Positions 22,045 through 33,782 of a DNA stretch of 64,000 nucleotides are shown piece after piece. Numbering within the stretch: the first letter of the stretch is position 1; each line of letters starts with the position of its first letter. The stretch covers positions 9,334,001-9,398,000 of the forward strand of contig NZ_CP108430.1 in NCBI RefSeq assembly GCF_041435335.1, read 5' to 3'. The position numbers and the translations under genes were made by a program. The DNA comes from Streptomyces sp. NBC_01283 (lineage in GTDB: Bacteria; Actinomycetota; Actinomycetes; Streptomycetales; Streptomycetaceae). The notes below the pieces were generated by a model. The model had not been told where the DNA came from. It saw nothing but the letters and a program-made list of their open reading frames with translations, and did no database searches.

Positions 22045-23265
22045 GTGACCACCCTGACTGTTGAGTGCGCCGACCTTACCGACCCGCAAACCTTCCTCGC
22101 GGCCGATGCCGAACTCGTGGAGATGTGGCGCCGGTTCCGGTCGGCGAGTCCGGTCCACTGGCACGAGGTGGAGGACCGTGCCGTGCCCGGCTTCTGGGTG
22201 CTCTCGCGCTACCGCGATGTGATGGAGGTCTACCGGGACAACAAGCGCTTCACCTCCGAGTACGGCAATGTGCTGGCGACTCTGCTGGAGGGCGGGGACT
22301 CGGCCGCGGGCAAGATGCTCGCCGTCACGGACGGCCAACGCCACCGTGAACTGCGCAACTTGATGCTGAAGGCGTTCGCACCCCGGGTGCTCGAACCGGT
22401 CGTCGCCGGAGTGCGGGAGCGCACGGACCAGTTGGTGCGGAGCGCTGTCGAGGCCGGGGACTGCGACTTCGCCAAGGACGTCGCGGAGCACATACCGATG
22501 GCCACCATCGCCGACCTGCTGGGGGTTCCTGCCGGTGACCGCGACGATCTGCTGGTCCTGACGAAGGAGGCGCTCAGCACCGAGGACGAGGGCAGCTCCG
22601 CGGACGAGGCGATCGTCGCGCGCAACGAACTGCTCTTCTACTTCGCGGAGTTGGCCGCGGTGCGGCGCAAGGACCCGCGTGACGATGTGCTGAGCATCCT
22701 CACGACCAGCACCATCAACGGCGAGCCGCTCACCGAGCAGGAGATCATTTTCAACTGCTACAGCATCATCATCGGCGGCGACGAGACCAGCAGGCTCTCG
22801 ATGATCAGTGGCGTGCGCGCGCTGATGGAGCACCCGGAGCAGTGGCGGCGGCTCAAGTCCGGGGAAGTCACCGTGGACAGCGCCGTGGAAGAGGTACTGC
22901 GCTGGGTCAGCCCCGCCATGCACTTCGGCCGGCGGGTCCGCGAGGACGTCGAGATCGGGGGCCGGCTCCTTCGCGCCGGCGACGTCGTCACGCTCTGGAA
23001 CAGTTCAGCCAACTACGACGAGGACCTTTTCGCCGACCCCGGTTCCTTCGACCTGGGCCGGACTCCCGGCAAGCATGTGGCGTTCGGCTACGGACCGCAC
23101 TTCTGCCCCGGCGCCTACCTGGGCCGGGCCGAGATCGCCGCCATGCTCTCCGCCCTGCGCACTCACGTCGCAGAAGCCGTGCCGAACGGCCCGGCCAGGC
23201 CCATCCACTCCAACTTCCTGCACGGATACAGCAGTCTGCCGGTCTCTTTGAGTTCAGCCAGGTAG
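22045..23265 (+). CDS. Cytochrome P450 (candidate tailoring hydroxylase, upstream of NRPS)
   Basis: This 406-residue soluble bacterial P450 has the oxygen-activating I-helix [13 protein letters not shown] (GGDET), the ExxR element in [10 protein letters not shown], and heme ligand [17 protein letters not shown] (Cys about residue 355). The [15 protein letters not shown] form recalls P450s that hydroxylate carrier-bound amino acids (NikQ/Skyllamycin type), though this is by eye only. GTG 22045 has GCGGGAG upstream; the frame is open to 21985 without support. It is followed after 40 bp by the NRPS, so both are probably on one transcript. Its most likely job is beta-hydroxylation of a residue on the NRPS or a late oxidation of the product. 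Ferredoxin genes are not in the window. Confidence 0.88.
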   Translation: MTTLTVECADLTDPQTFLAADAELVEMWRRFRSASPVHWHEVEDRAVPGFWVLSRYRDVMEVYRDNKRFTSEYGNVLATLLEGGDSAAGKMLAVTDGQRHRELRNLMLKAFAPRVLEPVVAGVRERTDQLVRSAVEAGDCDFAKDVAEHIPMATIADLLGVPAGDRDDLLVLTKEALSTEDEGSSADEAIVARNELLFYFAELAAVRRKDPRDDVLSILTTSTINGEPLTEQEIIFNCYSIIIGGDETSRLSMISGVRALMEHPEQWRRLKSGEVTVDSAVEEVLRWVSPAMHFGRRVREDVEIGGRLLRAGDVVTLWNSSANYDEDLFADPGSFDLGRTPGKHVAFGYGPHFCPGAYLGRAEIAAMLSALRTHVAEAVPNGPARPIHSNFLHGYSSLPVSLSSAR

Positions 23266-23305
23266 CCCTCGATCCCCTTTATCGTCCCGAGACTCTGGAG
23301 AATTC

Positions 23306-26300
23306 GTGAGCGACCCACGAGGATCGTCCGCTGACGTGCCGTTCGCCGGGACGGGTGTTCCTCCGGCCACCTTCACCGAGCTGTTCGAGGCACGGGTACG
23401 GGAGGTGCCGCAGAATCCGGCCGTCGAGTGTGCCGGCACGGTCTGGACGTACCGGGAGCTGAACGCGTCGGCGAACAGGTTCGCGCACTGGCTGATCGGC
23501 CGCGGTATCGGCCCGGAGCAGACCGTGGCCCTGGCGATGCCGCGCTCGGTCGAGCAGATCGCAGCGCTGCTCGGCATCATGAAGGCCGGCGCAGCCTATC
23601 TGCCCTGGGACCTGGGCCATCCGGAGAAGCGCATCGCGTACATGGCAGCCGATGCCGCCCCGACTGCCGTGCTCACCACACGAGCCGCCGCCGTGCGGCT
23701 GCCCGCGGGGCTCGAGGCGGACGTGCTGGTCGTGGATGCACCGGACACTGCGGCGGCTCGGCGTGGTGCGCCGGAGTCGGACCCGGTCGACTCGGGCCGG
23801 GTCGGGCCGCTGAGCGTGGCCAACGCCGCGTATGTCATCTACACCTCGGGCTCCACGGGCCGGCCCAAGGGGGTGACGGTGACGCACTCCGGGCTCGCCG
23901 CACTCCGGGCCGAGGCCATGCGGGTAGGTGAACTCGGTGACTGTGCGGGCGCCCGAGTGCTGCAGTACGCGGCGCTCAGCTTCGACATGTCGGTGTGGGA
24001 CCTGGTGACGGCCTTGACCACGGGGGCCCTGCTCGTCCTCCCGGCGCAGGAACAACTGGTGGGTGAGGAGCTGGCCGCGCTCCTGGCGGAGCGCGAGGTG
24101 ACGCACGCGACGCTGCCGCCGAGCGTACTGGCCACGCTGCCCGCAGGCACCGCGGCATCCCTGGACCAGCTGCGGGTCATGGTGGTCGGAGGGGAGGCGA
24201 GCACCCCCGCCCTCGTGGCCGAATGGGGCGCCGCGCGACGGCTGTTCAACGCCTACGGTCCGACCGAGGCCACCGTGTGGGCCACGTTCGGCGGACCGCT
24301 CCGCGACGGTGCGGTGCCGATCGGCACCGCGATGACGGACGCCCGTGCGTATCTGCTCGGCGAGGACCTCACGCCAGTCGCCGAGGGGCAGGCCGGCGAC
24401 CTGTACCTGGCGGGCCCGGGGCTGGCCCGCGGATATCTGGGGCGCCCGGCCCAGACCGCGACGCGGTTTTTGGCCGATCCGTTGGGCCCCGCGGGCGGAC
24501 GGATGTACCGCACCGGCGACGTGGCCCGAATAGGCGCCGACGGGCAGTTGGAGTATCTGGGCCGCAGCGACGACCAGGTGAAGCTGCGGGGACAGCGGAT
24601 CGAACTCGGCGAGGTGGAGACGGCTCTCGCGACGCATCCGAGGGTCCGTCAGGCCGCCGTCGTGGTCCAAGACACCGGCACCGGCGGAAAACAGCTGGTC
24701 GGCTTCGTGGTGCCGGCGTCCGATACAGGGACCCAGCGAGCCGAGCCCGTGGGCGGGGCAGGGCAGCTCACCCTGGGGCCGGGACTCGGCGCGGCCGAGC
24801 TCCGTGCGTTCTTGGCCCGGCGTCTGCCGGAGGGCATGGTACCCGGAAAGATCATGGTCATCGACGAGATGCCGCTGACGCCGAACGGCAAGGCGGACAA
24901 GGCGGCGCTGCCTCGGCCGCAGTCCCGCGGGGCTGACTACCGTGCGCCCCGCTCCCCGGTCGAGGAGGCACTCGCCGACGCCTTCGCCGAGGTGCTCTGC
25001 CTCGCCCGGGTCGGCATCGACGACGACTTCCTGTCGCTGGGTGGAGACAGCATCCAGGCCATGCGGGTCGCTTCACAGATACGGGCACGAGGAGTGGAGG
25101 TCTCCTTCCGGCAGATCTTCGAGTCCCGCACGGTGGCCGCCCTCGCCGACGCGATCGGCGTGGCGGAACCGGACCCTGCCACGGAACTCGCCGACGGGGG
25201 AGCGGGGCGGCTGCTGCACCTCCCTGCGACTCACCTCCTGCACGAGCTGGGGCCCGGCGCGGCGCGATACTGCCAGGCGATACTCCTGAACCTTTCCCAA
25301 GGCCTGGACCGGACCACCCTGGCCGCCACCCTGGCCGCGCTGATCGACCATCACGACATGCTCCGCGCCCGCGTGACGGAATCCGACGGAGGCGGGCTCG
25401 TCGTGGCCCCGCCGGGCTCGGTGACCGCGGACCCCCTGATCCACCGGGTCGCCGCCGACGCCCCCTGGGAGGCCGCGGCGGGCACCGAGCGGGCCGAGGA
25501 GTGGAACCGCCTGCTGCGCACCGAACTCGAGGCTGCCGCCGCCCGGTTGGACCCGGCGGCCGGCCCGGTGGCGCAGTTCACCTGGTTCGACGCGGGCAGC
25601 CGCGGGGCGGGGCGGCTGCTGATGGTCCTGCACCATCTCCTGGTGGACGCCCACTCCTGGCGCATCCTCCTCGCCGACCTCCGCACGGCCGGGGAACAGC
25701 TCCGGACCGGCCTGGACGTCGAACTGCCCCCGGTCACCGCACCGCTGCAGTCCGTCGCCCGCGCCCTGACCGAGGAGGCGCACCGGCCCGCGCGCGTGGC
25801 CGAGCTGGACGCCTGGCTCGCCGGCGTCGACGGGCCCGACCCGGCTGTCGGTGCGCGCCGCCGGAACCCGGCCGACGGCGCGGACCCCGCACCGGTCGGC
25901 GCCCGGATCCTGCTCCCGGCCTCCGTCACCGACACCCTCCTGGCCGCTCTCCCGGCCGCCTTCCGCTGCGGGGTCGAGGACGCTCTGCTCACGGCGCTCG
26001 CGCTGGCCCTGGCGAATCGGCGAGCGGCATCCGGGGCCGACGCGTCGTCCGTGCTGATCCGCCTGGACGAGTACGGCCGGGCGGCGGCCGAGGTGGCCGG
26101 CGTCGAACTGTCCCGGACCGTCGGCCGGTTGACCGGCAGCACCCCGGTACGCCTGGATGTGACCGGAGTCGACCTGGAAGAGGCGTTCGCGGGCGGATCC
26201 GCCGCCGGCACCGCTGTCAAGGCGGTGAAGGAGCAGCTGCGCGCCCTGCCCGACCAGGGGATCGGCTACCGCCTCCTGCGCCACCTCAACCCCAGGACTG

Positions 26301-29300
26301 CTGCCGTCCTGGAGCGCTCGGCAAGCGGCCGGATCTCCTTCGCCCACCTGGGCCGGTTCCCGGCCCCCGCCACGGACCTGCCTGGTGCGGGATTCACTCC
26401 GGCCGAGGGCTGGACCGTGCCCGCAGCACCGGACGCCGGCGCGGATGTCGACCTCGCCGTCCGGACCGCCCTGGTCGACACCGGCGAAGGCCCGTGCCTC
26501 GAAGCCGTGTTCACCGGCTCCGGGGCCGTCCTCACCGCCGCCGAGGTGCAGGAGCTGGCGGATCTGTGGGGCCTGGCGCTCGACGCGATCTCCCGGCATG
26601 CCGTCCGGACCGGCGCGGGCGGCCTGACACCGTCGGACGTGCTCCTGCCCGGTGTCACCCAGCAGGAACTCGACGACTGGCAGCAGCACTATCCGGGCCT
26701 GTCCGATGTCTGGCCTCTCGCACCGCTTCCGCAGGGGCTGCTGGTGCACTCGCTGATGGAGCACGAGACATCCGCCGAGGTCGACACCTACCAGGTCCAG
26801 TACACCTTGCGCCTGTCCGGGCCGGTCGACCCCGCGCACCTGCGCGCTGCCGCACAGGCCCTGGTCGACCGGCACCCCGGCCTGCGGGCCGGCTACGCGC
26901 CGGGACCCGACGGCACCCTCGTCCAGTTCGTCGTGGACGGCGTCGAGTTGCCCTGGCAGTACCTCGACCTGAGCAGCCTTGGCGAAGCCATGCGCGACAG
27001 CGCCTACCGGCAGTTCCTGTCGAGTGACCTGACGGTCCACTTCGACCTCGCGGTGCCACCGGTGCTGCGCATGTCGCTGCTGACGCTGGCCGAGGACCGT
27101 CATGTGCTGATCCTGTCGGCCCACCATGCCACCCTCGACGGCTGGTGCCTGCCCCTGCTGGCCCAGGACCTGATGCGGCTCTACGCCGATCAGGGAGCCG
27201 CCGCGCTGCCACCGGCCCCCAGCTACCGCGACTACCTTGCCTGGCTGGACCGGCAGGACACACAGGCGGCGGCCCGCGCCTGGGCGCAGGAGCTGGCAGG
27301 CCTGACGGAGCCGTCGCTGCTCACCGCCGGCACCGCCCCCGCCGGTTCGGCGGGCGGCACCGACCGCGTCGACGTCCCCCTGCCGGCCGCCGCGGCCCTG
27401 GCACTGCCGGACCGGGCCGCCGACATCGGGGTCACCCTCAACACCCTGGTGCAGGGGGCCTGGGCCGTCGTCCTCAGCCATCTGACCAACCGCCAGGACG
27501 TGGTGTTCGGCGCCGCGGTGGCCGGACGGCCCGCCGAGCTGCCCGACGCGGACCGCATGGTGGGAACCTTCATCAACACCGTGCCGGTACGGGTGCGCTG
27601 CGACCCGCAGGAGACCGCCGCACAGCTGCTGGAGCAGCTGCAGCAACGGCAGGGAACCCTGCTGGGCCGCCCTCCCTGCGGACTCGGCGAGATCCAGAGC
27701 GCCGCCGGGCTGCCGACGCTGTTCGACACCGTCATCGGCTTCGAGTCCTTTCCCCTGGACAGGGAGGCCGCGGCCGAGGCGGCCGAGGCGGCGGGCTTCG
27801 CCGTCACCGGCATCGGCCTGCACTCCCTCAGCCACTTCCCCATGACCGTGTTCGCTCATCCCGACGGCGACCGGCTGCGGCTGACCATGCAGTACCAGCG
27901 GCAACTGCTCGACCAGGAATACGCGCAGCGGGTCGCCGCACTGTACGGGCGGGTTCTCGAACGGCTCGCCGCAGACGTACGGGCGCTGCTGGGCGACCTG
28001 GTCGTCGAGGAGCCCGCAGGAGAACTGAAGGCCGACGGGGATGCCGGGCTCTCCGTTCGGAGCCGGGTGCTCGACCCCCTCCTCGGCGAACGGGTCCGCA
28101 GCTGCGCGAAGAAACTCGGGACCGACCCGGCGGCGCTCTTCCACGCGGGCTGGGCCCTGGCGGTGTCGATGTTCAGCGGGCGCGCGGACGTGTGCTTCCG
28201 CAGCACCGCGGCCGGCGAGACCCGGCCGGTTCAAGTCGAGTTGACCGGGATGAGCGTGCGGGACCTGGTGCATCGCATGGACCGGGAACTGCCCGGCTTC
28301 GGCCACCGCGCCCACCCTCGGCGGTTCGACATGATCCTCGACTTCCGGGGCCCGCACGCGAACGGGAGTGCCGCGGACGACGGGCGCGCTGAGCCCGTGG
28401 AGGTGGCGATCAGCGGCCGCCACGGACGCTTCACCGTCCAGGGGCGGGCCGGCCTGCCCTACGACCCGCAGTCCGTCATCGACTACCTCGAGACGGCGCT
28501 GGCGCGACTCGCCGACGCCCTCCACGGCGACCGGGCCGCCCAGCACCCCGCTCTCGAACTGCCTGTCCTGGGCGACGAGGTACGCCGCCAGGTCCTGGCG
28601 GAGCGGAGCGAGGCGCCGGCCGCACAAGCGCCGGGCCGGTGCGTCCACGAATGGTTCGAGGAAGTGGCAGCCGCGACCCCGGACGCGGTCGCGGTCACCG
28701 CCGAGGGCCGCAGCCTCTCGTACCGGAACCTGAACGCACGCGCCAACCGCCTGGCCCGCCATCTGCGGGGCCTGGGTGTCGGGCCGGAGGTTCTGGTCGC
28801 GCTGCGCCTGGACCGGACCGAGCATCTGGTTGTCGCCGTGCTCGCCGTGCTCAAGGCCGGTGGCGCGTATGTGCCGATCGACCCTGCTTCCCCTGCCGAC
28901 CGGACGGCCCTGGTGCTGCGCGACAGCGCGCCGCGTCTGCTGCTGACCGACGCCCCCTCGGACCCGGACCAGGCCCCCGGCGTCCCGCCGATCCCGGTCG
29001 TCGACGTGCGCGCGGACACCGACCGGTGGAGCGGGCTCTCGGCCGAGGACCTGCCGGACACCGGTGTCCGGCCCGCCCATGCGGCCTACGTCATCTACAC
29101 GTCGGGTTCGACGGGCACCCCGAAGGGCGTCAAGGTCGAACACCGCAACGTGGTACGGCTGTTCACCACCACACGGGAGCACTTCGGTTTCGACGAGCAG
29201 GACGTGTGGGCGCTGCTCCACTCGTTCGCCTTCGACTTCTCGGTGTGGGAGATGTGGGGTGCGCTGCTGCACGGCGGCACCCTGGTCGTGGTGCCACGGG

Positions 29301-31372
29301 AGGTCGCCCGCAACCCGAAGGACCTGTACCGGCTGCTGTGCACCTCGCGGGTGACGGTGCTGAACCAGACACCGACGGCCTTCCACCAGCTGATCGCGGC
29401 CCAGGGCGAGGACGGCGCGGAACATGCCCTGCGGGTGGTGGTGTTCGGCGGCGAGGCACTGAACCCGGCGCTGCTCACACCATGGATGCGGCGCGAGGCC
29501 AACCGGGACACCCGGCTGGTGAACATGTACGGCATCACCGAGACCACAGTGCACACCACCCACCACCTCCTGACCGGGGCTGACGCGGATCGGGTCGTCA
29601 GCCCGGTCGGCCGGCGCCTGCCGGACCTGCACACCTATGTACTCGACCGGTACCTGCGGCCCACACCGGTCGGCGTCGTCGGCGAGCTGTACGTCGGCGG
29701 CGCGGGCGTGGCGCGCGGCTACCTGAACCGGCCGGCACTGTCCGCCCAGCGCTTCCTCGCGGACCCGTTCGCCGGGAAGCCGGGCGCACGGATGTACCGG
29801 TCCGGGGACCTGGTCCGGTGGCTGCCCGACAAAACCCTCGAATACCTGGGACGCAACGACGACCAGGTGAAGGTCCGCGGGTTCCGCATCGAGCTCGGGG
29901 AGATCGAGGCCCGGCTCACCGAACACCCGGCGGTCCAGGACGCGCGGGTCGTGGTGCGCGACCACGGCGACGGGGACAAGCGCGTGGTGGCCTACGTCGT
30001 CCCCGCGGCGGACCGCGCACCGGCGGTGCGCGAACTGCTCCGCCTGGAACGCGCCGAGGGCGACACCCACCCGCCGGTCCGCGAACTGCCCAACGGCATG
30101 ACGGTGTTCCACCACAACAAGAGCGAGACGGACTTCGTCTACGAGGAGATATTCACGCGCGAGGAGTACCTGCGCGGCGGCATCACCATCGACAACGGCG
30201 ACACGATCGTCGATGTGGGCGCCAACATCGGCCTGTTCACCCTGTTCGCGTCGAACCGCAACCCGGACGGCCGTCTCTACGCCTTCGAACCGCTCCCACC
30301 GCTGCACGATTCGCTGCGCCGCAACGTCGAGCTCCACGGCCTCAACGCCAAGCTGTTCGACTGCGGTCTGGGGGCGCAGGCACAGGAGGAGACCTTCACC
30401 TTCTATCCGCACAACACCGTCAACTCCACCCGCGCCGCGACCGCGCCCGAGGCGCGCGACCTGGTGCGCGCCTTCCTGCGCAACAAGGCGAAGCCGGCCG
30501 ACGGCGCGCGGCCCGGCGCCGCTGCAAAGGACCTGATTGACGAGGTCGTCGAGTCCCGCCTGGAGAGCCGGACGTTCACCTGCCGTGTGCGCACCTTCTC
30601 GGAGATCATCGAGCAGGAAGCCATCGACCGGATCGACCTGATGAAGATCGACGTGGAGGGCGCCGAGCACGAGGTCCTCAAGGGCATCCGCCCGGAGCAC
30701 TGGCCGAGGATCCGGCAGTTCGCCATCGAACTCCACGACGTCGACGGCAGGTTGGCAGAGGTCGAGACGCTCCTGAAGGACCACGGCTTCGAGGTCGTGT
30801 GCGAACAGGACAGCAGCCTGCTGCACAACACGGTCCTCTGCAACGTCTACGCCCGGCGCGACGACGGCCGCAGCGCGGACCCGGGTCCCAGGGCCCCGGT
30901 GGCGCCGGCCCAGCGGCGGTGGTCCGGCCGGGCCGACCTGCTCGACGACGTGCGGAACAGTCTGCAGGAGGTTCTGCCGACGTACATGCTGCCGTCCGCC
31001 TACACCCTGCTCGAGGCACTGCCGCTCAATCAGAACGGCAAGCTGGACCAGGACGCGCTGCCCGAACCCGGGCGCCCGCGCAGGGACTTCACGCCGCCGC
31101 GTAGCCGGGCGGAGCAGGAGCTGTGTGTCTTGATGGCGGATGTCCTGCACATCGACCAGGTAGGTGTCGGCGACAACTTCTTCGATCTGGGCGGCGACTC
31201 ACTGCTGGCCTCTGGCCTCACCGGCCGGATCGGCAGGAAACTGGGGGTCAGAGTGCTCATCAACGAGGTGTACGGGGCCCCCGACGTCGCGGCGCTGGCG
31301 CGCATCGTCGACAATGCTCCCAAGGTCCGCTCGCCGCGGTTGCGCAGGAGGGGCACGGGGGACGGGTCCTGA
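23306..31372 (+). CDS. Two-module NRPS: A-PCP-E / C-(partial C lobe)-A(FkbM MT)-PCP
   Basis: This is a 2688-residue peptide synthetase. Approximate domains: A1 20-540; PCP1 545-615 (LGGDSIQAM); E 630-1110 ([10 protein letters not shown]); C 1115-1565 ([10 protein letters not shown]); an extra C-domain-like C-terminal lobe 1565-1775; A2 1778-2240; an inserted methyltransferase about 2245-2520; A10 and PCP2 2570-2688 (LGGDSLLAS). The A2 pocket reads D-F-W-N-V-G-M-V-H-K, the threonine code. A1 reads about D-M-W-T-V-G-A-V-W-K, with no confident match. The methyltransferase carries [15 protein letters not shown] and [14 protein letters not shown], hallmarks of the FkbM family. Because it starts with an A domain and lacks a starter C, it probably begins the peptide. 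GTG 23306 has GGAG 5 bases upstream. No TE is present, so the chain must pass on to the NRPS at 45291. Confidence 0.93.
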   Translation: MSDPRGSSADVPFAGTGVPPATFTELFEARVREVPQNPAVECAGTVWTYRELNASANRFAHWLIGRGIGPEQTVALAMPRSVEQIAALLGIMKAGAAYLPWDLGHPEKRIAYMAADAAPTAVLTTRAAAVRLPAGLEADVLVVDAPDTAAARRGAPESDPVDSGRVGPLSVANAAYVIYTSGSTGRPKGVTVTHSGLAALRAEAMRVGELGDCAGARVLQYAALSFDMSVWDLVTALTTGALLVLPAQEQLVGEELAALLAEREVTHATLPPSVLATLPAGTAASLDQLRVMVVGGEASTPALVAEWGAARRLFNAYGPTEATVWATFGGPLRDGAVPIGTAMTDARAYLLGEDLTPVAEGQAGDLYLAGPGLARGYLGRPAQTATRFLADPLGPAGGRMYRTGDVARIGADGQLEYLGRSDDQVKLRGQRIELGEVETALATHPRVRQAAVVVQDTGTGGKQLVGFVVPASDTGTQRAEPVGGAGQLTLGPGLGAAELRAFLARRLPEGMVPGKIMVIDEMPLTPNGKADKAALPRPQSRGADYRAPRSPVEEALADAFAEVLCLARVGIDDDFLSLGGDSIQAMRVASQIRARGVEVSFRQIFESRTVAALADAIGVAEPDPATELADGGAGRLLHLPATHLLHELGPGAARYCQAILLNLSQGLDRTTLAATLAALIDHHDMLRARVTESDGGGLVVAPPGSVTADPLIHRVAADAPWEAAAGTERAEEWNRLLRTELEAAAARLDPAAGPVAQFTWFDAGSRGAGRLLMVLHHLLVDAHSWRILLADLRTAGEQLRTGLDVELPPVTAPLQSVARALTEEAHRPARVAELDAWLAGVDGPDPAVGARRRNPADGADPAPVGARILLPASVTDTLLAALPAAFRCGVEDALLTALALALANRRAASGADASSVLIRLDEYGRAAAEVAGVELSRTVGRLTGSTPVRLDVTGVDLEEAFAGGSAAGTAVKAVKEQLRALPDQGIGYRLLRHLNPRTAAVLERSASGRISFAHLGRFPAPATDLPGAGFTPAEGWTVPAAPDAGADVDLAVRTALVDTGEGPCLEAVFTGSGAVLTAAEVQELADLWGLALDAISRHAVRTGAGGLTPSDVLLPGVTQQELDDWQQHYPGLSDVWPLAPLPQGLLVHSLMEHETSAEVDTYQVQYTLRLSGPVDPAHLRAAAQALVDRHPGLRAGYAPGPDGTLVQFVVDGVELPWQYLDLSSLGEAMRDSAYRQFLSSDLTVHFDLAVPPVLRMSLLTLAEDRHVLILSAHHATLDGWCLPLLAQDLMRLYADQGAAALPPAPSYRDYLAWLDRQDTQAAARAWAQELAGLTEPSLLTAGTAPAGSAGGTDRVDVPLPAAAALALPDRAADIGVTLNTLVQGAWAVVLSHLTNRQDVVFGAAVAGRPAELPDADRMVGTFINTVPVRVRCDPQETAAQLLEQLQQRQGTLLGRPPCGLGEIQSAAGLPTLFDTVIGFESFPLDREAAAEAAEAAGFAVTGIGLHSLSHFPMTVFAHPDGDRLRLTMQYQRQLLDQEYAQRVAALYGRVLERLAADVRALLGDLVVEEPAGELKADGDAGLSVRSRVLDPLLGERVRSCAKKLGTDPAALFHAGWALAVSMFSGRADVCFRSTAAGETRPVQVELTGMSVRDLVHRMDRELPGFGHRAHPRRFDMILDFRGPHANGSAADDGRAEPVEVAISGRHGRFTVQGRAGLPYDPQSVIDYLETALARLADALHGDRAAQHPALELPVLGDEVRRQVLAERSEAPAAQAPGRCVHEWFEEVAAATPDAVAVTAEGRSLSYRNLNARANRLARHLRGLGVGPEVLVALRLDRTEHLVVAVLAVLKAGGAYVPIDPASPADRTALVLRDSAPRLLLTDAPSDPDQAPGVPPIPVVDVRADTDRWSGLSAEDLPDTGVRPAHAAYVIYTSGSTGTPKGVKVEHRNVVRLFTTTREHFGFDEQDVWALLHSFAFDFSVWEMWGALLHGGTLVVVPREVARNPKDLYRLLCTSRVTVLNQTPTAFHQLIAAQGEDGAEHALRVVVFGGEALNPALLTPWMRREANRDTRLVNMYGITETTVHTTHHLLTGADADRVVSPVGRRLPDLHTYVLDRYLRPTPVGVVGELYVGGAGVARGYLNRPALSAQRFLADPFAGKPGARMYRSGDLVRWLPDKTLEYLGRNDDQVKVRGFRIELGEIEARLTEHPAVQDARVVVRDHGDGDKRVVAYVVPAADRAPAVRELLRLERAEGDTHPPVRELPNGMTVFHHNKSETDFVYEEIFTREEYLRGGITIDNGDTIVDVGANIGLFTLFASNRNPDGRLYAFEPLPPLHDSLRRNVELHGLNAKLFDCGLGAQAQEETFTFYPHNTVNSTRAATAPEARDLVRAFLRNKAKPADGARPGAAAKDLIDEVVESRLESRTFTCRVRTFSEIIEQEAIDRIDLMKIDVEGAEHEVLKGIRPEHWPRIRQFAIELHDVDGRLAEVETLLKDHGFEVVCEQDSSLLHNTVLCNVYARRDDGRSADPGPRAPVAPAQRRWSGRADLLDDVRNSLQEVLPTYMLPSAYTLLEALPLNQNGKLDQDALPEPGRPRRDFTPPRSRAEQELCVLMADVLHIDQVGVGDNFFDLGGDSLLASGLTGRIGRKLGVRVLINEVYGAPDVAALARIVDNAPKVRSPRLRRRGTGDGS

Positions 31373-31471
31373 TCCGCCCGATTGTGCCCGCCGGGCCCGA
31401 GACGGCCCAGGGCATTCCCCCGCAGTGAGCACCTGCCGTTCGGCAAGATGCGGGTGATCCACTGACATGAC

Positions 31472-32032
31472 ATGAGAGTTGAGGACATGGCTTCCCACTC
31501 GAAGGACCCGAATACGCTCATTGGCGACGATGACCGGGACCGGGCCGCACAGCTGCTGAAGGACGCGTACGCAAAAGGACAGCTCACGCACCAGCAGTTG
31601 GACCAGTGCCTCGAACAGGTGCTGAGCGCCAGGACGCGGGGCCAGATCGATGTGGCTGTGGCTGGGCTCCCGGCACAGAACCCGGACGACCGGTCCACGA
31701 TCACCACGGTGAGCGGGCTGATCCTCCGGCGCGGCCGGTGGCGGGTGCCCGCGGACCTCACGGTCGCATCGGCACTTGCGACGGTCTACCTGGACCTGTC
31801 CCGGGCGATCATCGAGCATCCGGTCGTCGACCTCGAGGTCCTGGTCGGCGTGGGACGCGTCCGGATCATTGTGCCGCGCGACGCGATCGTCGACCTCAAG
31901 GACATGGAGACCGGGTTGAAGGGCCTGTCCTACAAGCCCGGAAGGTCCTCCGGTTCCGATGGGCCGCGGATCCGGATCCACGGGACCGTCGGCATGCGGA
32001 AACTGACGGTCCGGCATGCGCGTCTGCGCTGA
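31472..32032 (+). CDS. DUF1707-domain protein
   Basis: This protein of about 186 residues has an N-terminal DUF1707 domain, frequent in Streptomyces: IGDDDRDRAAQLLKDAYAKG and LTHQQLDQCLEQVLSARTRG. The rest (LILRRGRWRVPADLTVASAL, then VLVGVGRVRIIVPRDAIVDL) resembles the cell-wall-active antibiotic-response beta-strand repeat often fused to DUF1707. No membrane segment is visible. The start could be ATG 31472 or ATG 31487; neither has ideal ribosome-binding spacing. It lies 100 bp after the NRPS and just before the SDR, in the same direction. A direct role in biosynthesis is not evident; an envelope-stress or self-protection role is conceivable. Confidence 0.7.
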   Translation: MRVEDMASHSKDPNTLIGDDDRDRAAQLLKDAYAKGQLTHQQLDQCLEQVLSARTRGQIDVAVAGLPAQNPDDRSTITTVSGLILRRGRWRVPADLTVASALATVYLDLSRAIIEHPVVDLEVLVGVGRVRIIVPRDAIVDLKDMETGLKGLSYKPGRSSGSDGPRIRIHGTVGMRKLTVRHARLR

Positions 32033-32075
32033 CTGATCTGCTTCCTGGGTTCCCGAGCCGCAGAGTTGGAGCAAC

Positions 32076-32849
32076 GTGCAGATCATCGGCCACGGCTTTC
32101 TCGCCCGGCATCTCTCGGAAGCCTTCAGGGATCGGTTTCCCGGGGTCACCGCGATCGCAGCCGGCGTCTCCAGTCATTCGGGCGTCGCACCCGCGGAGTT
32201 CGGCCGGGAAGCCGAGCTGGTGCGTGAGGTCCTGCGCGAGTGCAGGGACCGGCACAGGACGGTGCTGTTCTTCTCCTCGGCCTCATTCGCGGTGTACGGG
32301 TCCACCGGTGCCCCGTGCTCCGAAGGAGACCACCTGGTGGCTCCGCCATCGGCCTACGGCAGAAGCAAGTTGGCGCTCGAGTCGACGATCCGCGGCTCGG
32401 GAGTCCCTTACCTGATCCTGCGGCTGAGCCACACGGTGGGCCGACACCAACGACCTCACCAGCTGCTGCCCGGACTGACGCGGCAGGTACGGGCCGGTGC
32501 CGTGCGGGTGCAGCAGGGCGTCCACCGGGACCTGCTGGACGTGAACGACCTCGTCGATGCCATCGGGCGACTGCTCGGCCAAGGTGTGCGGGACGAGGTC
32601 CTCAACGTGGCATCCGGGGCGCCGCAGCACGTCGAGGCGATCCTGGACGGCATCGAGATGCGGCTGGGCACGAGCGCGGTTCGGACGTACATTCCTGGCG
32701 ACGCGGCAGTCACCCGCGTTTCGATCCGCCGGCTCCAGTCCTACGTTCCGGACTTCCGCCCTGGGCTGCGGAGCGCGGCGAGCTACCTGGATGACCTCCT
32801 GGACGCCTATCTGCCGTACTGCACCCAGGGGCCGGCCGGAGACGAGTGA
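32076..32849 (+). CDS. SDR-family epimerase/dehydratase-like protein, probable NDP-hexose ketoreductase
   Basis: This is a 257-residue extended short-chain dehydrogenase. The nucleotide-binding start is IIGHGFLARHLSEAF, with a G-x-G-x-x-A spacing, followed by FFSSASFAVYG and the catalytic SAYGRSKLALE (Tyr-x-x-x-Lys). VHRDLLDVNDLVDAI and EVLNVASGAPQHVE are typical of sugar-nucleotide-modifying members. It is short for the family, about 260 against 300-330. The GTG start (32076) follows TTGGAGCAAC. Given rfbA, rfbB and the 2,3-dehydratase in the cluster, a 4-ketoreductase for a deoxysugar is the most likely job, but the substrate is inferred from context. It is followed by a strong bidirectional terminator. 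Confidence 0.75.
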   Translation: MQIIGHGFLARHLSEAFRDRFPGVTAIAAGVSSHSGVAPAEFGREAELVREVLRECRDRHRTVLFFSSASFAVYGSTGAPCSEGDHLVAPPSAYGRSKLALESTIRGSGVPYLILRLSHTVGRHQRPHQLLPGLTRQVRAGAVRVQQGVHRDLLDVNDLVDAIGRLLGQGVRDEVLNVASGAPQHVEAILDGIEMRLGTSAVRTYIPGDAAVTRVSIRRLQSYVPDFRPGLRSAASYLDDLLDAYLPYCTQGPAGDE

Positions 32850-32860
32850 ACGACGCGGCC

Positions 32861-32890
32861 CAAGGGGCGGGTCTGCCGACCCGCCCCTTG
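32861..32890. terminator. Strong bidirectional terminator between converging SDR and ABC genes
   Basis: There is a perfect 12-bp stem: CAAGGGGCGGGT (32861-32872) with ACCCGCCCCTTG (32879-32890), 6-nt loop, followed by CTTTGATCTT. It begins 11 bp after the SDR stop and ends 40 bp before the ABC permease stop on the other strand. Confidence 0.85.
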
Positions 32891-32930
32891 CTTTGATCTT
32901 GCCGGCACCCGCGTCCGGGGCACCGCCCCG

Positions 32931-33782
32931 TCAGGATGTGGCGGTGCGCCGGTACTTGCGCACGGCCAAGGTACGAAAGACGACGATGATGATGACCGAG
33001 TAGATCAGCGACGCCTCAATCGGGTGCTGCATCGGCCATGCGTCCCTCGCTCCGGTACCCGGATTGCCGAACAGCGTGCGGGCAGCCTGCACGGTCGCAC
33101 TGAACGGGTTCCATTCGGCCATGACCCGCAGGGGGGTTGACATGCGAGTGGGGTCTACGAAGGCGTTGGAGATGAACGACACCGGGAAGATCCACAGCAT
33201 GGGAGCCGACGACGCCGCCTCGGGGGAGCGTGAAGCCAGTCCGGTCAATGCGCCGACCCAGGTGAAGGCGTATCCCAGCAGGAACAGCAGCGCAAAGCCG
33301 GCCAGCATCTTGGGAATTCCCTCATGGAAGCGCCAGCCGACTCCCGCTCCGACGCCGCCCAGCACCACCAGGACGAGAGCGATCGTCACAGAGTCGGACA
33401 GAGTGCGGCCGGTGAGCACCGCGCCGCGTGCCATCGGCAGCGAACGGAACCGGTCGACAAGTCCCTTGCGCATGTCATCGGCGATGCCCGCGGCGGTCGC
33501 GATGACCGAGAAGATGACGGTCTGGGCCATGATGCCGACCACGTTGAACTCGCGGAATGCCGCGCGGTCGGTGGTGCCGCCGATGTTCACCGAGCCCGCG
33601 AACACATAGGTGAACATCACGATGAAGATGGTCGGCTGGATCAGCATGAACAAGATCATGCCCGGAGCGCGCTTGACCCTGATCAGCCCGCTCTTGGCGA
33701 TGATGAACGAGTCGCGCACGGACTGGCCGACGGCGCCCCCGGTGGGCGGCCGGACGGCGGGTGGCGGTGCCAGGGCGGTCAC
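32931..33782 (-). CDS. ABC-2 type drug export permease (DrrB-like)
   Basis: This is a 283-residue integral membrane protein of the ABC-2 family, partner of the ATPase encoded directly upstream. About six hydrophobic spans are visible, starting with MILFMLIQPTIFIVMFTYVF and including FALLFLLGYAFTWVGAL and YSVIIIVVFRTLAV. The cytoplasmic loop DDMRKGLVDRFRSLPMARGA is the conserved DrrB-type element. Its start overlaps the ATPase stop by 4 bp. With the ATPase it should pump the finished product out of the cell and so provide self-resistance. Confidence 0.9.
   Translation of the reverse strand: MTALAPPPAVRPPTGGAVGQSVRDSFIIAKSGLIRVKRAPGMILFMLIQPTIFIVMFTYVFAGSVNIGGTTDRAAFREFNVVGIMAQTVIFSVIATAAGIADDMRKGLVDRFRSLPMARGAVLTGRTLSDSVTIALVLVVLGGVGAGVGWRFHEGIPKMLAGFALLFLLGYAFTWVGALTGLASRSPEAASSAPMLWIFPVSFISNAFVDPTRMSTPLRVMAEWNPFSATVQAARTLFGNPGTGARDAWPMQHPIEASLIYSVIIIVVFRTLAVRKYRRTATS

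Noticed and set aside
25073..31150. A 2025-residue open frame on the minus strand opposite the two-module NRPS
   Set aside because: It mirrors the third-position GC bias of the NRPS, is rich in Arg/Gly/Val/His without domains, and has no ribosome-binding site.
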